Assembly (NCBI GenBank): GCA_036345935.2
Contig: JADWOT020000006.1
Span: 3,157,690-3,221,689 of the forward strand
Source: Taenia hydatigena
Lineage: Eukaryota; Platyhelminthes; Cestoda; Cyclophyllidea; Taeniidae
Direction of reading: 5' to 3'
Length of the DNA: 64,000 nucleotides
The stretch's first letter is position 1. Every line of letters starts with the position of its first letter. The notes below the pieces were generated by a model. The model was not told where the DNA came from. It saw only the letters and a list, made by a program, of their open reading frames with translations, and ran no database searches. Shown piece after piece: positions 22,601 to 29,341 of the stretch. The translations under genes were made by a program, and so were the position numbers.

Positions 22601-23897
22601 ACGACACCGCTCTTCATTCTAGCATACAAACCACCACCAATTGCACGATGCCGATAGGTTATCCGGAATGAAGTCAGCATGTACCAGAACTAGCTTTCAA
22701 TCAAAGAACGATGAGGCACTCAATCCCCAGATGTGATGATCAAAATCACTGCTGTTTTATTTATGCCAAGTCGGTGTGGAAATAGCCCAGAGGCAAAGTG
22801 TGTCAAAAACTGCTTTTCATGGCTTTTAAGAAGTGGCAGAATACCTGTAAGACGTGGCAGTCCGACGCGGGGTCAAGATGGATTCACTCAGTGAAGTCAA
22901 CATCGCCTACTGATAGTAACTCTCTCCCGTGTACCTCCAAATTCAGCAAATGCTGAGGGGGAAGCATGAGCTTCAGACTTTCGATGAATCCCTACTTTCT
23001 GATCGAGCTTTAGAAATGCAGAGGTAGGCTGAGCGAACCTTCAGAGTGCCACAATCAATTCATGTTCAGAAATCGACATCAGTACCTTTCATTGGAGCGT
23101 CATCAACTTATTTCATTTTTTTCAAGAAAGATGTAGCGCATAGCATCTGTGTGAAGAGAACCTGAATTGCGAATTACTGAACCTCCTAGTTTTTTTGCTA
23201 AAATCTACTTTCTAATTTATCACATGTAACAAGCGAATCCATAAAAGCAATTGTCGGGGCTAGAGGCAACGTCCCTGAATGTGCAGATGGTCTAATTGCG
23301 TGGACAAAGATTATTTCCAACCAATAAAAATAGTCCCCACGAATTCCTCCCAACTACTGACAGCTTTCCCTTCTGCAAACAGAAGTCTAATTTCTAGAAT
23401 TCGTCCCCCTTCGTGTATTTGACCATGTAAACAAGTTAGTAAATCAACAAGAGTTAATTGTTTAAACAGTGTTGAACTAAAATGTCCCGTCACCAAATGA
23501 TTGACAGTTAACCTGCAAAACTAATTTGAGCTGCACATTCAAGAAATTTGCAAATTATAGAACCTTTCGAATTAATTTTTTTGCGCTTTTAACTAAATTC
23601 GCGACTACCTTAATCCTTGTGGGTAGACATTTTTGGCAATGCATAAGTCTCGCTTAAAATAGAGTAAGACAGTTGACATGAGACAACTTCAGCTAACTCG
23701 AGTTGTACCTGAATGGATCCAGCCACAAGGCGATTCATTAGGGAGTCCAGAGAATTGGATACAGTATTAGCAGCATGATGAAGATTACTCAAGGCCTTTT
23801 GCTGTTCGGCGCGCTGTTCCATAGTCTCCAACGGCAGGTAGGGCATTTCCGCCACTCTTCGAGCCACATCTGACACCTGATCCACGGCTTGACTCAC
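7297..23897 (-). CDS. TLN: Talin (rod, actin-binding and dimerisation parts), 27 exons, 5' end missing
   Basis: Talin is a large cytoplasmic adaptor that links integrin tails to actin and binds vinculin. I joined 27 minus-strand exons by GT-AG sites and reading phase: 23709-23897, 22348-22590, 21167-21388, 20755-20889, 19292-19624, 18955-19219, 18611-18861, 18329-18523, 17236-17510, 16246-16498, 15882-16178, 15675-15785, 15404-15598, 15179-15342, 14856-15111, 14646-14774, 14444-14602, 14069-14365, 13512-13844, 13143-13436, 12767-13025, 12187-12548, 11979-12117, 11607-11866, 9492-9737, 8959-9312, 7297-7419. The product is almost entirely Ala/Leu/Ser-rich amphipathic helices, as in talin rod bundles, and ends in an I/LWEQ actin-binding module plus a terminal helix. 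It totals about 2,110 codons, against roughly 2,540 residues for vertebrate talin. The FERM head is absent, so the gene continues upstream or is broken by the assembly. Identity as talin is from recalled family sequence. Confidence 0.93.
7420..8958 (-). other. Last talin intron
   Basis: 1,539 nt from a GTTTGT donor to a GTTGCAG acceptor. Its end lies inside the duplicated block. A plus-strand open frame at 8395-8643 has no family resemblance. Confidence 0.75.
8959..9312 (-). CDS. TLN: Talin exon 26 (I/LWEQ actin-binding domain, second part)
   Basis: 118 codons in phase 0, beginning ARYVSAATVHLVESAETL. It contains EDLVSAARTVVSNTGQLIFA, matching the vertebrate EKLISSAKQVAASTAQLLVA. A Glu/Pro-rich loop (NEPNEPLEPSGPRK) replaces the vertebrate EEQENET loop. 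It ends VEAMRE before GTTTGT; the reading frame beyond that is intronic. Confidence 0.94.
9492..9737 (-). CDS. TLN: Talin exon 25 (I/LWEQ actin-binding domain, first part)
   Basis: 82 codons in phase 0, beginning KQFPRSPKLPTDLAED. TAAQRELVKQGRL is nearly the vertebrate SAAQRELVAQGKV, and SQWTCGLVSA matches GQWSQGLISA. This opens the THATCH F-actin-binding module. A 1.87 kb intron precedes it. Confidence 0.95.
9738..11606 (-). other. Large talin intron
   Basis: 1,869 nt between the exon ending QSKAA and the exon beginning KQFPRS, AT-rich in its upper part. I saw no exon, RNA gene or mobile element. Confidence 0.75.
11607..11866 (-). CDS. TLN: Talin exon 24 (linker before actin-binding domain)
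   Basis: 260 nt: the G of exon 23 plus AT makes Asp, then TPSAVFRQRETTETTR. A Pro/His/Lys-rich linker is followed by helix IEQSMEKLTQLQSKAA, equivalent to the vertebrate helix IEAAAKKLEQLKPRA. GTAGGT donor. Confidence 0.89.
11979..12117 (-). CDS. TLN: Talin exon 23 (end of R12-like bundle)
   Basis: 139 nt in phase 0, SLDDPGSGQPPAVQVTLAMR, ending in a Gly-rich loop PGGGGSSTES. It exits in phase 1 to exon 24. CCTAG acceptor, GTAGGC donor. Confidence 0.87.
12187..12548 (-). CDS. TLN: Talin exon 22 (R12-like bundle)
   Basis: 362 nt: AC completes GAC, then TIEFEREVAANDVTTPRQIQ. ALGITQAALKANSATSSGRK aligns with the vertebrate GITMATAKAVAAGNS helix preceding the actin-binding domain. It ends VVMVENMIK before a GTGAGT donor. 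Confidence 0.92.
12767..13025 (-). CDS. TLN: Talin exon 21 (linker and bundle)
   Basis: 259 nt beginning VVSRVGELRSSLRSFSEVF, then a Ser/Thr/Pro-rich stretch (STPKLTPTTKSPRTSS). It exits in phase 1, with the leftover G completing a GAC codon in exon 22. The STP stretch is longer than I recall in vertebrate talins and may be a flexible, phosphorylatable loop (inference). Confidence 0.87.
13143..13436 (-). CDS. TLN: Talin exon 20 (R11-like bundle)
   Basis: 98 codons in phase 0, beginning SRNTSGDQDKLAVSAQNC and matching vertebrate GSQEKLAQAAQSS. It ends LNSTAAD before a GTGAGT donor. TTTAAG acceptor. Confidence 0.92.
13512..13844 (-). CDS. TLN: Talin exon 19 (R11-like bundle)
   Basis: 111 codons in phase 0, beginning GIGTSCVEVLESPRHPESL. 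VHACVNAAEGIARKVADFDS followed by AIYFARANSL aligns with the vertebrate segment ACITAASAVSGIIADLDTTI (R11 by recalled alignment), including the D-x-AIxFA core. Exits at a GTGAGT donor. Confidence 0.93.
14069..14365 (-). CDS. TLN: Talin exon 18 (rod)
   Basis: 99 codons in phase 0. I start it at LEGCVSPPHIPEQISLVALQ after GATTCAG because the upstream CTAAG acceptor would give the wrong frame. It ends LADRLRMVVQ before a GTGGGT donor. Confidence 0.86.
14444..14602 (-). CDS. TLN: Talin exon 17 (rod)
   Basis: 53 codons in phase 0, beginning with a Pro/Asp-rich loop FGGPPDPDPSP, then helix ADQLRLACRELLICVEDLTA, ending GACKK. CTTTAG acceptor, GTACGT donor. Confidence 0.86.
14646..14774 (-). CDS. TLN: Talin exon 16 (rod)
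   Basis: 43 codons in phase 0, VCISACGMLKRSSDQAAL..LTQMNNR. It has a strong TTTACAG acceptor and a GTATGT-like donor. The intron before it is only about 80 nt and contains no in-frame stop, so intron retention would also stay in frame. Confidence 0.85.
14856..15111 (-). CDS. TLN: Talin exon 15 (rod)
   Basis: 256 nt entered in phase 2, reading DSRPGLKALETLKSTARELL onward. The 3' end is uncertain: the frame stays open into exon 16, but FLLFYLPLQ before exon 16 is a translated polypyrimidine tract. I therefore ended the exon at SSYLPN before GTGGCG; GTTCGT six bases later is an alternative. Confidence 0.78.
15179..15342 (-). CDS. TLN: Talin exon 14 (rod)
   Basis: 164 nt beginning QQAPILHHGRKVVEKAGDL and exiting in phase 2 at CIW. 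The TG left over is completed by the first T of exon 15. TTTTAG acceptor, GTGAAT donor. Confidence 0.85.
15404..15598 (-). CDS. TLN: Talin exon 13 (rod)
   Basis: 65 codons in phase 0, beginning NAKDVAQTTTHLVKSLNV and ending VQVLPEAAE. NAKDVAQTTTHLVK matches the vertebrate SAKEVANSTANLVK helix. TCCAG acceptor, GTAAGC donor. Confidence 0.92.
15675..15785 (-). CDS. TLN: Talin exon 12 (rod)
   Basis: 37 codons in phase 0, LAPTVNEITRASSNMCQLTR..KKMLAE. It follows exon 11 as one helix, as in vertebrate talin after the AYLVG segment. TTTAG acceptor. Confidence 0.87.
15882..16178 (-). CDS. TLN: Talin exon 11 (rod, conserved AYLVG segment)
   Basis: 99 codons in phase 0, beginning TLGSRMDGLEESAKS. QSAYLVGAGQP closely matches the AAYLVGVSDP stretch recalled from vertebrate talin, one of the best anchors for identity. 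It has a TTTTAG acceptor and a GTGAGT donor. Confidence 0.92.
16246..16498 (-). CDS. TLN: Talin exon 10 (rod)
   Basis: 253 nt: one base completes the codon from exon 9, then SLRDWAVGVTKATQEQL. A Pro-rich loop LEPPPGAAQD is followed by helix ECIDEFDDLSQ. It has a CCCAAG acceptor and a GTAGTA donor. Confidence 0.85.
17236..17510 (-). CDS. TLN: Talin exon 9 (rod)
   Basis: 275 nt beginning ASEEVGRVASEQTSRRR and ending in phase 2 within INVM. The donor is GTTTGT. The 3' boundary was chosen because only a phase-2 exit fits exon 10, so it is slightly less certain. The upstream intron (17511-18328) holds no exon I can support. Confidence 0.82.
17511..18328 (-). other. Talin intron
   Basis: 818 nt. 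The phases of exons 8 and 9 match without an added exon. A short GA run is near 17998. Nothing else seen. Confidence 0.75.
18329..18523 (-). CDS. TLN: Talin exon 8 (rod)
   Basis: 65 codons in phase 0, beginning LQSTIDEVRHYVPGAQSA and ending ALKELAE. It has a TTACAG acceptor and a GTTTGT donor. PGAQ in a loop followed by a helix recalls the recurrent PGQ loops of talin rods. Confidence 0.87.
18611..18861 (-). CDS. TLN: Talin exon 7 (rod)
   Basis: 251 nt entered in phase 1: AT completes GAT, then LEKVLISSWTLLPE. It ends ..AVAVCASEV before a GTGGCT donor. The phase match with exon 6 is a strong internal check on both exons. Confidence 0.87.
18955..19219 (-). CDS. TLN: Talin exon 6 (rod)
   Basis: 265 nt beginning MDSVCGDLLAAVNKFKDA. 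It ends in phase 1, with a single G that completes a GAT codon with exon 7. The acceptor is ATTACAG and the donor GTATAC. IANGSTVAGVGP sits where vertebrate talin has a loop between bundles. Confidence 0.88.
19292..19624 (-). CDS. TLN: Talin exon 5 (rod)
   Basis: 111 codons in phase 0, beginning CLKDFIDSVDVFAPTV. Internal LTDLEKTVNASN resembles the vertebrate talin rod around the conserved LEKDL stretch. The donor is ambiguous: GTTGGT at 19291 keeps phase with exon 6, whereas the better-looking GTAATC five bases on would put a stop in exon 6. Confidence 0.85.
20755..20889 (-). CDS. TLN: Talin exon 4 (rod)
   Basis: 45 codons in phase 0, from LLQELDQLSAEVIPQ to LLEASRDLMD. It has a TTCCAG acceptor and a GTAGGT donor. 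It reads straight into exon 5, forming one continuous helix across the junction. Confidence 0.87.
21167..21388 (-). CDS. TLN: Talin exon 3 (rod)
   Basis: 74 codons in phase 0, beginning SLESGNKQSLPHQQETIAAA and ending TRSSQYR. The acceptor is CCTAG and the donor is a consensus GTGAGT. Helical rod sequence. Confidence 0.85.
22348..22590 (-). CDS. TLN: Talin exon 2 (rod)
   Basis: 81 codons in phase 0, beginning AQQDPVVLSLLGAGEQL and ending LLESLK. It has a TTTTGTAG acceptor and a GTAACT donor. The helix pattern includes LAQTATALVEVLKNS, a typical rod helix. The preceding intron of about 1.1 kb holds nothing recognisable. Confidence 0.85.
22591..23708 (-). other. Talin intron
   Basis: 1,118 nt, AT-rich toward its upstream end, with no supportable exon. 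Confidence 0.7.
23709..23897 (-). CDS. TLN: Talin exon 1 of those visible (rod)
   Basis: 63 codons in phase 0, beginning VSQAVDQVSDVARR and ending VAGSIQ. The acceptor is TTTTAG at 23898-23903 and the donor GTACAA lies just below 23709. It is helical and Ala/Leu/Ser-rich like other talin rod bundles. It is the most upstream exon I can support. The phase-0 acceptor shows that more exons precede it. Confidence 0.8.
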
Positions 23898-25653
23898 CTA
23901 AAATAATTAATGAAATAATTGTCTAATTGACAGGTGATGTTTGATTATTCTCTAAGATAGGATGGAAACGAGGAAACTAAATTATTTCAGTTTTATTGAT
24001 TGGTCGATGAGGATGGTAACAAATAACCAATAGGAGAAGAACTATTCTAACCAATCACCAATCAGATAACAGCAAAGGAATGTTCCGTACCGTGTGAGAT
24101 GGAATATTTCGTTAGGTTCATGAAAAAAAAAAATGAAAATGACATGATGCACAACAACGCCCAGGTACACTTTAATGCTTTGTCTCTTTGTTTAATTCTT
24201 AGTTTTGGTTTCGCGAACTCTTAGGGCTCCTCCTCTGTGCTTCCACAGAACGGTGTGGCCTCTGGGGGCGTGCCAGTAGTCCTCCAGCCCTTCTGTACGT
24301 TTACAGCATATACTCTACCCTATTACAATGCCTTCTTTCGTCTTTGGAAAAGTTTTGGGACATTAAATGTGCGTTTATTCTACAAACACACAACTTTCAG
24401 TTCAAATCGGAAGGGAGGAGGGAAGGAAGTGGCTTTGATTTTGCACTTCATAGCATCAAAATGCAGCCAATGAAGTCTCTTCAATAGGCTCTAGGTCCAA
24501 CAAGATTTTGTATTCAATTCCCTCAATGCCTATTAGGAAAAGTAGGTAAAGTAGAACACCTTAAAGTCCTTACTTTTAATATTTTTGTATTTTTGAAGGC
24601 AACTATTCATCGGCGTTTTGATATTACATATATTATAGATCTATCTTAATTGTTTGCGGTCAATCAAAAATACTCCAAGTCAGTAATCAGCCAATACGAT
24701 CAACCATTAATTAAGAGAAGCATAAGGACAATACTTTTTTCCTAATTAGCAGCAGAAAAAAGGGCATATTCCGCAATTTTCATCAATACCTAGAGTAAAA
24801 AACACAGCTGTTCGTGCTACACGGGTTTCAAGTGTTCCAAACCACTCGCATTTGAACAAAACATGCATTGGGACATCCATGTGGGATATCTTAGTTGCAT
24901 AAAGCGGCTCGCCCTTCCTTAAAAGAGGTGCATAAAATCGTTGCCACCTTCAAGCGCGATAAGCTCATAAAATAGGGAAACTATGCGGTAAACTCCACTT
25001 ATTTCTTCAAGAGCATAATCCATATGAGCCTTAGGGGGATCCCCCCACCCCCTCTCCCCCCTGAAACCAAAAAAACTGTGCCAAATCGACCAACTATCCG
25101 CATAAATTTATGATTATTTGTTAACGGCGAAAAAGACGATGCATTGTGAATTGATGACTATTTGATGCAATCAGGTAGAAAATGATGCAATGCCGACGCA
25201 AGGGCACGAATGAAAGGCGCAGTTACAAAGACCGAAACCGTCCCGCACTCCGCTCCCCCTCCTCCGCCTTCCCAGTGCGTACAAATGCATCAACCACACA
25301 CAAAATAGTTGCGCTGGCTCCCAGTACTAAAGCGGGAATTACGCCAATCCTCACAAAAATAAACCAAGCAATGTGCGTATCTAATGTACAGGCCTATGAA
25401 GGACTGGAGCAAGCCGTCACTCTCCACTGACAACGCTGAGGATAATTTCAACCCCAAACCATCTAGACGGCTACAGCGAATTCGGTACTTTGCTAGGCTC
25501 AATCATCAAATCAGTACAGCCATGGGGCCAAGGTTTGCACCATTATTCAGTATTTACCACACTTTCTCACTTCCTGTCTACGTAATTACACTAACCGCGC
25601 AGTAATAAGTACTTTGTTACATCACAGTCCGGATGCCTGTCTCATAGAGACAG
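23898..25653. other. Upstream talin intron or flank
   Basis: The talin head or early rod exons should lie this way. I checked the minus strand for helical rod or FERM-like frames with splice sites and found none. A C-rich run lies near 25042-25060. Confidence 0.55.
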
Positions 25654-25753
25654 NNNNNNNNNNNNNNNNNNNNNNNNNNNNNNNNNNNNNNNNNNNNNNN
25701 NNNNNNNNNNNNNNNNNNNNNNNNNNNNNNNNNNNNNNNNNNNNNNNNNNNNN
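25654..25753. other. Assembly gap (100 N)
   Basis: Exactly 100 undetermined bases, the usual placeholder for a scaffold gap of unknown size. Sequence character changes across it: intron-rich talin DNA on the left, gene-poor duplicated DNA on the right. Confidence 0.99.
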
Positions 25754-28106
25754 GTTTCAGCCAAATCCAGTCCTTCCGTCAGCCAATTTGCTGTACCGGT
25801 TTTGTGTCACTGTCCTCTGCTGACGAACATCAAACGCGATTGTAAGTGAAAGGGTGCTACCAGTACCCGATTTTGCAATCACACATTTCTTATCCATCTC
25901 TCATTGCTTTTTTTACTGACATTATTCAGAGTCACAATGGACGTGATGCCATGTGCTTGCGTCATGAGGTATTCACTCCGAAAATAGATGCGTGGTGGCA
26001 AGTTGCATTGTGAAGTTTTAAAGTGGAATGAATCGAGTTCTCGGTATGCGTTCACCAACCGCAACCACCAGCCCTGCCAGCCTTCAAGCAGCATGTCGTC
26101 GTGAATTGGAATGCCTTCTTACGACGCCTTTTGGGGAGGTACGTGCAATACCAAGGTCAGTAGGAATTTTGAATTAGTTCGACAATGAATTCTTCAACAT
26201 TGACGCGTACAAGTAAAGGGTGGCTTTGATTGAACGCACTCTCCTTCAAACAAATTAGTTGCGGTCTGCGGTAGTGCGTGCAATGCTTCGAGTCGTTGCA
26301 TTGCTGGGTCACCTTCAATTGGGCAGGTGAAGTAGATATGTTGCAAGTAACGGTAGATGTGGTGGTGGTTGGGGCAGTTGGGCTGACACTCAGTGGTCAC
26401 TGAGGCCGTTGATTGAATGACTGTTCAGCTAATCAATGGCGGTAAGTATTTAGGTGTTGCGGTTAACCATTTTACTGAATGCAAATCGCCCTAAACTAAT
26501 CGTCTCCAATGCTGCTGTTGGGATGGAAATTCCAAGATCTCTGAGCAATAGAAGTTGCTCTGTAGGATTTGACAAACCTTAATGAGTTATGCGCTTATAC
26601 CAGGGATTGAATCCTATTTTCATCATCCATCGCCAAGCTCGTGCCATTTGGTGTGCTTGATTACGCCTTCATTTGCTTTCTTCGTCGGCAAAGATGGCAT
26701 TGGGGAGCGTCATCTCATCCTATGACAGGCAAAGCAGGCACAACACTTGGAAGTAAATTCATTCTCATTAACTACTGCTTCTCATGGACCACTCAGTTAA
26801 TTAAAGGAGTACAAATAATTTGAGACAGTCCTCAAGTCGTAGGCATCACATCAATCTTGGCATTCAGCTGTTCACAAAGACGAAGTGGACAGCACAAGTT
26901 TCTCAACTAATCACAGCTAACCGCAATGTGGAACATAAGCTGATAATACGTTTGCTCTTGCAATGTTTTCACTTAAAACAGCCAACCAGCACACTTGAGA
27001 CTCTCGGTCAACCAGATAACTCTAAGCTGCAAAGGGCTCATAAGGTAGCACACTGTAAAATGGTAGTGATTTGAAAGCTAGTAGTAACTCAGACATCTGA
27101 CCTCGCAATACCATGTCAGCATTTACATAAATGAGAAGTTCATCACTCAGCCTCTGACAAATGATTCTTCTCAGTTACAGAATAGCCTCATCGAAGACAT
27201 AACGAAGGGCATGTCATGTATTAGCAAACCTGCCTACGCAGTCTTCAGAACGGGCGCAGCTGTAGCAAACTACTCTCATTGTAGGTGGTGTGCAGCGTAC
27301 GTGGATCTCTTCATTCATCTGACCTTGTTAATCACCGTGGCGGGTGACAGTTTTAGTGCACGCATGAACAGTGGAGATGGGTGGAGGTAACCACTCATGC
27401 ACTTTCCCATTTTGTTGGCGTATGCACCACTTAAATCGCACACACTTTTAAGCATTGTGTATAGTTTGCTAGAAATTATCTCAACTTTGGTTTTGGTTGG
27501 ATTTACCACTTCTTTCTGCATCAAATGCACTTACTTCATCCGCATGAGCACATCATTCTGTGCCATCAAAACGCAAAATATATTTATTGAAATTCCTGCA
27601 GTTGAGCACATCTTCATACTCCCAGACCTCCTACATGCAAAAAAAATCATTCAAAAGACACTTTTGCACATTCACCGGGTTTCCGCTTCATTAGAGGTGA
27701 TTGTTCAGTGGACCAGCATTTTTGGGATTTCAAACTTCGTGAATAAATCAGTGCTAGTCTACGTTAGTTCAATTTTATCACTCGTTATGAGGAGTTGTAG
27801 TGTCGATGCTGATAATGACAGGTCGTGTTAAAGTCGACACTTGAGGATTATTTCGCAGATAAAGGCATTGTTGTTTCACGGCCCAATATCTGCATTAGCC
27901 TAAATACACCATGGCACCTGCGTGGACAATGCCAACTGCAAATACGCAAGGACTGCCAAGGGAATGGCCTTCTGTCTTATCAAGTTAATGGCTCATAGCT
28001 GTGAAATAGGCAGCGGTATTGATGCCATAGTTGCTGCAAGGCACTACTCTGCGCACAGGATTATAAGTTTCCATGTTATTGAATTGCAGCCCCTATAGTC
28101 GGATAA
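25754..28106. other. Gene-poor stretch right of the gap
   Basis: Contains one copy of a small repeat (25949-26050). A minus-strand frame at 26194-26400 has a Cys/His spacing loosely like the C-terminal finger of non-LTR retrotransposons, too weak to call. A 144-codon hydrophobic frame at 27397-27831 shows no motif. Confidence 0.45.
25949..26050 (+). repeat. Small dispersed repeat, copy 1
   Basis: Carries ATGTGCTTGCGTCATGAGGT, then ATTCAC, GTGGTGGCAAGT and TTGTG, as in the two copies at 59.5 and 59.7 kb. Confidence 0.5.
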
Positions 28107-28228
28107 GGGGGTGTCAGATAGGTGTTGCTGACGCGTGAATTTCAGGCCAGGTGACACGGCGAGAACCAATGAGCTGTCATCTCAGGGAGGTCACTCGGAC
28201 ACCCCCTCCAAGGCGCAATGTATTTAAG
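28107..28228 (+). promoter_or_regulatory. Probable promoter of the F-box/GTPase-like gene
   Basis: A CCAAT element at 28166-28170 lies 55 bp before a TATTTAAG box at 28221-28228, itself 56 nt before the ATG. A perfect 9-bp inverted repeat (GGGGGTGTC at 28107-28115, GACACCCCC at 28198-28206) brackets the CCAAT element. The TATTTAA box, the CCTCG after it and its distance to the ATG recur in the family relatives. Confidence 0.5.
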
Positions 28229-28276
28229 CCTCGGCGCATCTACCACGCCATCAATCTACGCTAGCGTCTCGCGCCA

Positions 28277-29341
28277 ATGGTAGGTCCTAAAGGCCAACTT
28301 TTCTTTTTCATTTATTATTATTGTTTACAACTCCTTAGTAATTTGGCTATTTCGCACCATTATATTTCGCCTATTTGAACCTCGTATAACCGGAAATGTC
28401 ATTCTTTCTTGAAAACATAGGCTCAAAACAGCTCACGTCGCAAAATTACCGAACTTCCCTTTGAATTGGCGTTACAAATTTGCCAATATCTCAACGGTTG
28501 TGATCTGGTCAATTGTTGCATGGCTATTCCAAGATGGAGGGCAATACCTTCAATGCCGAAGTTCTCCACTGTCCTACATCAGCTGATTAACATGTGGACC
28601 TGGCTTGACAAATGTCTTCTCCAAAAGCTTTCTCCCCAACCTGCGCCAAATTCTCATCGCAACGCACTGCAAGCTATTATGTATTACAATGCCCAGCTTG
28701 AATCCCTCCAACGCACTTTCACAGAGCTGCCGCAGATACGAGACCAAAGACCTGTACACATTTGGCTTTTCAGAGACCCACACGTGGCTTGGCTGTCGCC
28801 ACGTGAATTCACAATTTGCCCACATCCGCCAGAGCTATTCCTTCTCAGCCGTCATTCATCTATAAATTCTTTAAAGAGCACAAATGGTGTTGCAAACGGC
28901 AGACTTATCTTTGTAACAACTTGTGTCGAAGGCAGCATGTATACTATGGACCGATGCATTTCTCCCTTCGAGTATATGGATGCGCCTGACTACTGCGACT
29001 GCTTAATATATGTAGTGGATCTCTCGCACTTTTCCAATCATGATCTAACTATTACCCTACAATCCCTCTAACCCCATCAGACGCTACTAATCGTAGTTTT
29101 TGTCAATAGGCTCGTGGATAAGTCAACTGAGATGAGTTGTCTCATGAAATTCCTCCAGAACCTTGGACAACACAACAGCCATCTCCTGGCTACCATGCAA
29201 ACCAAATGGCGGCTATGCTGTATCAAGAACTTTAATCCAACCTATACCGACTGGAGCAATCTGTTGAATTGGGGTCTCTACGACGTGCTCTTTCAAAGAA
29301 TTGAGAATGCTCAAGTTAATGACTCTGCACACCCTGTGTAA
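28277..29341 (+). CDS. F-box protein with GTPase-like C-terminus (FBXO4-like), one in-frame stop
   Basis: The first exon supplies only ATG (28277-28279), followed by a GTAGGT donor, a 141-nt intron and acceptor ACATAG. The second exon starts at 28421: AQNSSRRKITELPFELALQI, then QYLNGCDLVN and IPRW, a recognisable F-box (residues about 10-45), the SKP1-binding module of SCF ubiquitin ligases. The C-terminus resembles the last half of an ARF-like GTPase: CLIYVVDLSHF, then TLLIVVFVNRLVD in place of the NKxD strand, and a final helix. F-box plus atypical GTPase domain is the FBXO4 design, so a substrate-adaptor role is inferred. A TAA at 29069-29071 interrupts the frame just before the NKxD-like strand, and the same frame then runs on to 29341. 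It is either a recent pseudogene, a sequencing error, or a shortened 217-residue product. Confidence 0.6.

Noticed and set aside
26194..26400. Cys/His frame resembling the C-terminal finger of non-LTR retrotransposons
   Set aside because: Only one loose motif and no reverse transcriptase or endonuclease nearby.
27397..27831. 144-codon hydrophobic plus-strand frame
   Set aside because: Hydrophobic stretches are irregular, there is no signal or topology pattern, and the composition follows local AT content.
28939..29109. An intron that would skip the in-frame TAA of the 28 kb gene
   Set aside because: The donor GTATAC keeps phase, but it would delete the clearest GTPase-like strand (CLIYVVDL).
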